A stretch of DNA of 64,000 nucleotides from Nocardia brasiliensis IFM 10847 (GTDB lineage: Bacteria; Actinomycetota; Actinomycetes; Mycobacteriales; Mycobacteriaceae), in the NCBI RefSeq assembly GCF_000710915.1, contig NZ_BAUA01000110.1, forward strand, positions 1 to 64,000, read 5' to 3'. Made by a program: the position numbers and the translations under genes. Of the stretch, positions 58,813-64,000 are shown one piece after another (within the stretch, counting starts at the first letter, position 1; every line of letters starts with the position of its first letter). The notes under the pieces were generated by a model. The model saw nothing but the letters and a program-made list of their open reading frames with translations. It did not search any database and was not told the DNA's origin.

Positions 58813-59781
58813 TTAGTTCAGCCCCGCGTAGGAGTGCAGGCCGCTGATCACCATGTTGATGATGAAGAGGTTGAAGAGCATGGCTACGAAGGCGGCTACG
58901 TTGATCCAGGCGGCTTTGGTGTCGCGCCAGCCGGAGGTGGCGCGGGCGTGCAGGTAGGCGGCGTAGAGGACCCAGGCGATGAAGGAGCAGGTTTCTTTGG
59001 GGTCCCAGCCCCAGAAGCGGCCCCAGGCGGCTTCGGCCCAGATGGCGCCGAGGATGACGCCGGCGCCGAAGAGAGGGAAGCCGATGATGGTGGTTTTGTA
59101 GGCGAGCCGGTCCAGGGTGCGGGCGTCGGGGAGGCGACGGGCGACGGCGCCGAGGACACCGGTGGACTCCGCGCCGTCGGGCTGGCGCAGGCGGAACAGG
59201 AACAGCAGGCTGGCGACACCGGCGAACAGGAAGACACCACTGCCGATGCTGACGATGGTGACGTGTATGGGCAGCCAGAACGATTTCAGCGCGGGCACCA
59301 CCGGGGCGGCGTCGGCGTAGAGGACGGTGCCGGCGAGGAACAGCAGGATCAGCACCGGGACGAGCAGGAACACCCACATCGCCCGATACCGCTGCTCGCG
59401 CAGGAACAGCACGCCCATGACGATGGCGGCGGCCGTCGCCATGGTGACGAACTCGTACATGTTGCCGAGCGGGAAACGGTGGGTGGCAAAGCCGCGCAAC
59501 ACGATCGAGGCGATATGCAACACGATCGCGACGACGAGCACGGAGAACGCCGTGTTGCCGAGCCGCTCGGACAGCGGCTTCGTGGGCGGGGCGGCGATCC
59601 GGCCGGGCGCGGCGGGATCGCCGGCGGGACCACCGACGGACACGAGTTCGCGCTCGGCGACCTGACGGCTGCGCGCGGTGGCGTACTGCCAGATGAGCAG
59701 CACGAGCACCAGCGCGTAGACCACGATCGCGGTCTTGAACGAGAAATCGCTGTAGCGCGCGATGGTCTCGTTGATCGGCAT
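58813..59781 (-). CDS. ccsA: cytochrome c maturation heme handler (CcsA/ResC)
   Basis: This 322-residue system II protein works with ResB to export heme and attach it to apocytochromes. It has about eight membrane helices and the tryptophan-rich heme site WGRFWGWDPKETCSFIAW (near 255-272). ATG at 59781 follows GGGAGACTAGAG, two bases after the resB stop. Last gene of the operon. Confidence 0.95.
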   Translation of the reverse strand: MPINETIARYSDFSFKTAIVVYALVLVLLIWQYATARSRQVAERELVSVGGPAGDPAAPGRIAAPPTKPLSERLGNTAFSVLVVAIVLHIASIVLRGFATHRFPLGNMYEFVTMATAAAIVMGVLFLREQRYRAMWVFLLVPVLILLFLAGTVLYADAAPVVPALKSFWLPIHVTIVSIGSGVFLFAGVASLLFLFRLRQPDGAESTGVLGAVARRLPDARTLDRLAYKTTIIGFPLFGAGVILGAIWAEAAWGRFWGWDPKETCSFIAWVLYAAYLHARATSGWRDTKAAWINVAAFVAMLFNLFIINMVISGLHSYAGLN

Positions 59782-59783
59782 CT

Positions 59784-61466
59784 CTAGTCTCCCGTGGTCT
59801 TCGCGTCGGACGGACCGTCCAGCAGGCGCGCACGCAGCTGATCGAACTCGCCGCCCCAGCCCGCTTGATCGGTCCGAGCCAGCCCGCCCATCTCTACTAC
59901 AGTGCGTCGTTTGTCCAAGGTACCGGCTGCGCTCTCGGCCGGGTAGACCCGGACCCAGATCCGCCGCCGCTTCACCAGCAGCGAGACCAGCAGGCCGAGC
60001 ATCATGACCACCGCGCTCACCAGCACCCACTGCTGCGCCGGATCATGCGACACCTGCAGGTTCGCGAACTCCTGCGCGCCGTCGAAGGTCACCTTGGTGC
60101 CGTTGGGCAGGCTGGTCGACTCGCCGGGACGCAGGTTCACCCTGGCCTCCTTGGTCAACCGGCCCTGCTTGACCTGTTCGGTGTCGAGCGCGAACAGCGA
60201 CTGCGGCTTGCCGGTGTCCAGACCGGTGTCGCCACGGTAGATGTCGACCGCGACGGCCGGATCGTTCATCGCGGGGAACGACGAGGTCATCAGGCTGCCG
60301 TGGAACAGCGCGGTCGGCGCGAACAGCCCTTCGATGGCGATCTGGTTCTTGCGGCGTTCCTCGTCGGTGGCGTACATGCCGCCAGGCGGGTCGATCCGCA
60401 GCACCCCGCTGGACAGGAAGGTCATCGCGTCGTCCGGACGCCACTGGATGGATTCGGTGCGGGTCTGCCCGTTCGGGAAGGTGACGGTGAATTTCGGCGC
60501 GTAGCCGTGGCCCTGTAGATAGATCCGGTCGCCCGCGACCCGCAGCGGATGGTTCACCTGGATGCGGGTGGACCGCCAGGTGTTGGTCTGCAGATCGCCC
60601 TCGGCCTGGTATTCGATGTTCGAGGTGAACATCTGCGCTTGGCCGTTGATCAGGTAGTCGGCTTTGAAGTCCTTGACCCGCACGCAGATCGGCGTCATGC
60701 CGGTGCCGTCGTTGACGTTGCCCGCCTTGAACGAGTCGAACACGGCGGGCGAGGTGGTGCAGAAACCGGGACCGTCGTTCGCGATGACGATGACGTTGCC
60801 CTCGTAGCCGAACAGCTTGCCGACCGCGATGGCGACGAGCAGGCCGACCAGCGCGAGGTGGAAGACCAGGTTGCCGAGTTCGCGGGTGTAGCCCTTCTCC
60901 GCCGACAGCGTGATCTCGCCGTCCTTGGCGCCGGGCCGGACCTCGGTGCGCCAACCGCGCAATCCGGCCCGAACCTGCGCGACCACCTCGTCGGGCGTCT
61001 GCTCGGCGGTGCCGGCGTAGTGGTGCGGCAGCCGGGTCAGGTTGCGCGGCGCGCGCACCGGGGGCGTGCGCAGCGCGCGGTAGTGGTCGAAGCAGCGCGG
61101 CAGAATGCAGCCGACCAGCGAAATGAACAGCAGCACATAGATGGCCGTGAACCAGAAGCTGCCGAACACATCGAACAACTCGAACCGGTCCATCCATGGG
61201 CCGAGCGTCGGCCGGTCGGCGATGTACTGCGCGACCTTCTGCTCGTTCAGGCTGCGCTGCGGCAGCAGGGCGCCGGGGATCGCGGCGAGCGCGAGCAGGA
61301 ACAGCAGCACCAGCGCGGTGCGCATGCTGGTCAGGCCGCGCCAGGTGTTGCGCACGAACGCCAGCGCGCGCCCGGGCACCGATTGCCGCGGCGGCAGCTT
61401 TCCGGTCGCCGGCTCGCCCGTCGTTCGATCGCTGTCCCTCATCGAATCAATGCTGTTCGTACTCAT
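59784..61466 (-). CDS. resB: cytochrome c maturation protein ResB/Ccs1
   Basis: This 560-residue partner of CcsA has three N-terminal membrane helices (ALVLLFLLALAAIPGALLPQ, FWFTAIYVLLFISLVGCILP, LGNLVFHLALVGLLVAIAVG), a large extracytoplasmic domain (about 215-470) and a fourth helix (WVLVSAVVMMLGLLVSLLV). The ATG at 61466 overlaps the ccdA stop (ATGA). Full length for actinobacterial ResB. Confidence 0.95.
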   Translation of the reverse strand: MSTNSIDSMRDSDRTTGEPATGKLPPRQSVPGRALAFVRNTWRGLTSMRTALVLLFLLALAAIPGALLPQRSLNEQKVAQYIADRPTLGPWMDRFELFDVFGSFWFTAIYVLLFISLVGCILPRCFDHYRALRTPPVRAPRNLTRLPHHYAGTAEQTPDEVVAQVRAGLRGWRTEVRPGAKDGEITLSAEKGYTRELGNLVFHLALVGLLVAIAVGKLFGYEGNVIVIANDGPGFCTTSPAVFDSFKAGNVNDGTGMTPICVRVKDFKADYLINGQAQMFTSNIEYQAEGDLQTNTWRSTRIQVNHPLRVAGDRIYLQGHGYAPKFTVTFPNGQTRTESIQWRPDDAMTFLSSGVLRIDPPGGMYATDEERRKNQIAIEGLFAPTALFHGSLMTSSFPAMNDPAVAVDIYRGDTGLDTGKPQSLFALDTEQVKQGRLTKEARVNLRPGESTSLPNGTKVTFDGAQEFANLQVSHDPAQQWVLVSAVVMMLGLLVSLLVKRRRIWVRVYPAESAAGTLDKRRTVVEMGGLARTDQAGWGGEFDQLRARLLDGPSDAKTTGD

Positions 61467-62299
61467 ATCGGCAGCGTCACCTCGGAGACGAAGGCGTCGC
61501 GCACCCAGCCGACGAACTGGTCCCAGATCCCGGTGACCAGGGCCGCGCCCACCGCGACCAGCAGCAGCCCGCCGATGACCTGGATGGTGCGCGAGTTGCG
61601 CCGCAGCCAGCCGACGCCGCGCAGCGCGCTGGCCGAACCGAAGGCGAGGATCACGAAGGGCAGCCCGAGGCCGAGGCAGTAGGCGACGATCAGCGCCACC
61701 CCGCGCACGGCGGTGGTGCCGTCGGTGCCCGCGGCGACCGCCATCACACCGGACAGCGTGGGACCCAGGCAGGGCGTCCAGCCGAGCGCGAAGACGCCGC
61801 CGAGCAGTGGTGCGCCCGCGATGCTGGTGAGCCGGCGCGGTTGCATCCTGGTGTCGCGCTGCAGCGCGGGGATCAGGCCGATGAACACCAGCCCCATCAG
61901 GATGGTGACCACACCGCCGATCCGTTGCAGCAGTTCACGATTGACGTTGAGCGTCTGGATGACGCCGAAAACCGTGGCGGTGGCGAGCACGAACACCACG
62001 GTGAAGCCCGCGACGAACAGTCCGGCCGCGCCCGCGACCCGCATCCGCCCGCTGCGCGCGGGGTTTTCGACCGCGACCGAACCGCCTTGCGCCCCTTGGG
62101 CTTGCGCGACCGTCGCGGGCGGCGCCTCGGCGCCGACCAACCCGGCCAGGTAGGACAGGTACCCGGGCACCAGCGGCACGACGCACGGCGACGCGAACGA
62201 CACCAGGCCGGCCAGCAGGCAGGCGCCGAGTGCCAGCAGCAACGGCCCGGTTGCCGCCGTCTGCTGGAACGAATCACCCACGGCGGCCAGCACCATCAC
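61463..62299 (-). CDS. ccdA: thiol-disulfide transmembrane electron carrier CcdA
   Basis: This 278-residue membrane protein passes reducing power across the membrane to TlpA/ResA-type thioredoxins. The two redox cysteines are in FASPCVVPLVPGYLS (Cys39) and GWTPCLGPTLSG (near 175). About six membrane helices plus a longer loop with AQAQGAQGGSVAVENP. GTG 62299 or the adjacent ATG 62296 is the start. Confidence 0.95.
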   Translation of the reverse strand: MMVLAAVGDSFQQTAATGPLLLALGACLLAGLVSFASPCVVPLVPGYLSYLAGLVGAEAPPATVAQAQGAQGGSVAVENPARSGRMRVAGAAGLFVAGFTVVFVLATATVFGVIQTLNVNRELLQRIGGVVTILMGLVFIGLIPALQRDTRMQPRRLTSIAGAPLLGGVFALGWTPCLGPTLSGVMAVAAGTDGTTAVRGVALIVAYCLGLGLPFVILAFGSASALRGVGWLRRNSRTIQVIGGLLLVAVGAALVTGIWDQFVGWVRDAFVSEVTLPI

Positions 62300-62324
62300 C
62301 GCGCCACCCGCCTAGACGCGTGAT

Positions 62325-62576
62325 TCACCCGTTTTCACCATCCGGTGTCTGCTCGACCGGCTCTTCGTCGCCGCGCACCACGATGCGCGGTTCGCTCGGT
62401 CCCTCGGTCGCGCCGAACAGCACGCCGAAGTCGAGCAACGAGTCCGCGGCTACACTGCGCGGCACGGTGGCGATGCCCTTCCACCGGTCGTCCACGGCCC
62501 AGGCGCCGCCGATGCGGCGAGCCCCCTGCCGGGGTCGACAGGCACGCAGGGTACGGGTGCGACGATCGCGATTCAC
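62325..62576 (-). CDS. small unknown protein coupled between tlpA and ccdA
   Basis: This 83-residue protein has a basic N-terminal third (VNRDRRTRTLRACRPRQGAR) and an acidic C-terminal third (IVVRGDEEPVEQTPDGENG), no signal peptide, with one cysteine. Its GTG at 62576 overlaps the tlpA stop (GTGA), which argues for real translation in the operon. No equivalent gene is known to me in the mycobacterial ccs operon. Function unknown. Confidence 0.65.
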   Translation of the reverse strand: MNRDRRTRTLRACRPRQGARRIGGAWAVDDRWKGIATVPRSVAADSLLDFGVLFGATEGPSEPRIVVRGDEEPVEQTPDGENG

Positions 62577-63214
62577 TGTGCTTCCTCCGAGGCGATTTTT
62601 TGAACGATCGGTTGCAGATCGTCGGCCAGCAACGAGCGCAGGAACACCGCGGCGACGCGGTGCTGACGATCCAAGACGAGGGTGGTGGGGATGACGCTGG
62701 TCGGGAAGTTCCCGCCGAGCGCGAGCAGCGTACGCATGGACGGGTCGTAGATGGACGGGTAGCCGACCTTGTTGTCGACCACGAAGTCCTGCGCCTTGTC
62801 CTGCTGCGGGTCCCGGACGTTGATACCGAGAAAGGCAACGCCGCTGTCTTTCGTTGCCTCATAAACTTTTTCGAGCGCGGGGGCTTCGGCCCGGCAAGGT
62901 CCGCACCACTGCCCCCACAGGTTGAGCACCACGACCTTGCCCGCGAAATCGGCGACCGAGACGGTCTTGCCCGCGGTCATCAGGTCGGGCCCGGACAGCG
63001 GGCCGATGGTGCCGCGCGCGCTGGGCGGATCGTAGAAGATCTCGGTCTTGCCGCCCGGCGAGACGAATTCGAAGGTGCCGCCGGAGGCCACCGCGTCCGT
63101 ACCGCCGGCACAACCCGCGGCCCCGGCGATCAAGGCCAGGCACGCGAGCAGAGCGGGAACCACCCGCCGGACCGAACGGGCAGGCGGGGTGGCGAACGCG
63201 GCGGACGAGATCAT
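62573..63214 (-). CDS. TlpA/ResA-type thioredoxin lipoprotein
   Basis: This 213-residue lipoprotein has a signal peptide with lipobox LIAGAAGC (near 28-35) and a thioredoxin domain with active site WGQWCGPCRAEAP (CxxC near 102-105). It should reduce the CxxCH of apocytochrome c before heme attachment, recycling through CcdA. ATG at 63214 overlaps the phosphatase stop (ATGA). The upstream open frame to 63520 is a shadow of the phosphatase gene. Confidence 0.94.
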   Translation of the reverse strand: MISSAAFATPPARSVRRVVPALLACLALIAGAAGCAGGTDAVASGGTFEFVSPGGKTEIFYDPPSARGTIGPLSGPDLMTAGKTVSVADFAGKVVVLNLWGQWCGPCRAEAPALEKVYEATKDSGVAFLGINVRDPQQDKAQDFVVDNKVGYPSIYDPSMRTLLALGGNFPTSVIPTTLVLDRQHRVAAVFLRSLLADDLQPIVQKIASEEAQ

Positions 63215-64000
63215 GCGCCGTGTACCGCGGGATCCGAACCACCGGCGGGCTCGGAGTAGACGATATCGACGAGCGTGTCGCCCTGGTAGACCAGCGACGT
63301 CAGCGAGGCGAGCGAGCACTGCCGCACCCGCGGGTCGTGCCAGAGCCGCTGGCCCTGCAGGAATCGGCGCAGCGTCCAGACCGGCAGCTGGTGCGAGACG
63401 AGCACGGCTTCGCGCCCGGCCGCCTCCACCCGCGCCTTGTTCACCGCGGCCAGCATGCGGTGCGCGATCTGCAGGTACGGCTCGCCCCAGGACGGGGTGA
63501 ACGGGTCGCGCAGCTTCCACCAGTGCCGCGGCTTGCGCAGCGCGCCGTCACCGACCGAGACCCGCAGGCCCTCGAACGTGTTGCCCGCCTCGATCAGGTT
63601 CTCGTCCGTGCGCACGAGCAGCTGATGTTGCGCGGCAATGGGTTCCGCGGTCTCCTGCGCGCGCTGCAGCGGCGACGCGATGACCACCGCGATGTCGTGG
63701 TCGGCCAGCGTGCGCGCGACGGCGCCGGCCTGCGAGCGGCCCGCCACCGAGAGGCTGAACCCGGGCAGGCGGCCGTAAAGGATCCCGTTCGGGTTGTGCA
63801 CCTCGCCGTGACGCAGCACGTGCACGATCGTCTCCACCGGCTCGGTGCCGTGCTGGAAGGTGGCCGCCAAGGGCTTGTTGGCCTCGGAACTCGAAGCCGC
63901 ACTGTCCTTTTCGTCGAGCCGAGGAGTCGGCTCCGGGCCACCGGACGCGGCGGCGGCGAACTGCGCGCCCGCGTCGATGACCGTGGAATCGGGGGCAGCG
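63211..64000 (-). CDS. histidine-phosphatase family protein (start outside the window or at a TTG)
   Basis: This protein is of the phosphoglycerate-mutase-like branch with VHVLRHGEVHNPNGILYGRL (catalytic RHG) and VIASPLQRAQETAEPIA; second histidine in VLVSHQLPVWTL. The first in-frame start inside the window is the TTG at 63870, but the frame stays open to the edge with codon use like its neighbours, so the true start may lie beyond 64000. It heads the ccs operon here as Rv0525 does in mycobacteria. Substrate unknown. Confidence 0.88.
   Translation of the reverse strand, partial: AAPDSTVIDAGAQFAAAASGGPEPTPRLDEKDSAASSSEANKPLAATFQHGTEPVETIVHVLRHGEVHNPNGILYGRLPGFSLSVAGRSQAGAVARTLADHDIAVVIASPLQRAQETAEPIAAQHQLLVRTDENLIEAGNTFEGLRVSVGDGALRKPRHWWKLRDPFTPSWGEPYLQIAHRMLAAVNKARVEAAGREAVLVSHQLPVWTLRRFLQGQRLWHDPRVRQCSLASLTSLVYQGDTLVDIVYSEPAGGSDPAVHGA

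Overview
The window looks like chromosomal DNA of a mycolic-acid actinomycete, most likely Nocardia. The evidence is high G+C with GC-rich third codon positions, frequent GTG starts, a FAS-II dehydratase of HadAB type, a complete Mce lipid-import operon, an MgtA-type mannosyltransferase, a MenJ-type menaquinone reductase and a BldC-like regulator. Gene order follows the mycobacterial rpoB-rplJL-rplKA-nusG-secE-tRNA-had block and then the men/ccs blocks. No insertion sequence, prophage, integrase, CRISPR array or rRNA was seen. The genus assignment is inferred from gene content and order, not from a search.

Layout. 1-12.6 kb (minus): the 5' end of rpoB, preceded by an eleven-gene operon of Mce ATPase, two YrbE permeases, MceA-F and two Mce-associated proteins. 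This operon lies between rplJL and rpoB. 12.8-21.7 kb: rplL, rplJ with an attenuated leader, a lone MFS exporter, rplA, rplK, nusG, secE, tRNA-Trp, a fused HadAB dehydratase, rpmG, tRNA-Met, tRNA-Thr and yajQ. 21.8-31.8 kb: tRNA-Tyr, a hemerythrin gene broken by an amber codon, a MarR regulator with tandem operators, htpX, polyprenyl synthase, menJ, an AraC/VOC pair split by a PadR/nitroreductase cassette, DUF2505, a membrane protein, mgtA and menG. 31.9-39.8 kb: a 1399-residue nitrate reductase/flavoprotein fusion, an aldo-keto reductase/TetR pair, a DinB-like protein, two tandem-repeat patches and small hypothetical genes. 39.9-46 kb: menD, DUF6918, a hotdog thioesterase, menB, VOC and menE. 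46-51.3 kb: a DrrAB-type exporter facing a large AfsR/SARP-like regulator. 51.4-58.5 kb: SRPBCC protein, menA, a four-helix membrane protein, a Clp-N/HTH pair with paired operators, a Cds1-like PLP enzyme, bldC, several small genes and an LLM oxidoreductase. 58.8-64 kb (minus): a system II cytochrome c maturation operon (phosphatase, TlpA, a small unknown protein, CcdA, ResB, CcsA).

Functional threads. Menaquinone synthesis is spread over 27 kb (menJ, polyprenyl synthase, menG, menD, menB, menE, menA, and a thioesterase that is a candidate for the DHNA-CoA hydrolysis step). Cell-envelope lipids are served by the mce operon, HadAB and MgtA. The respiratory theme continues with cytochrome c maturation. 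At least seven genes have a TAnnnT hexamer ending exactly six bases before the start codon, the layout expected for leaderless transcripts.
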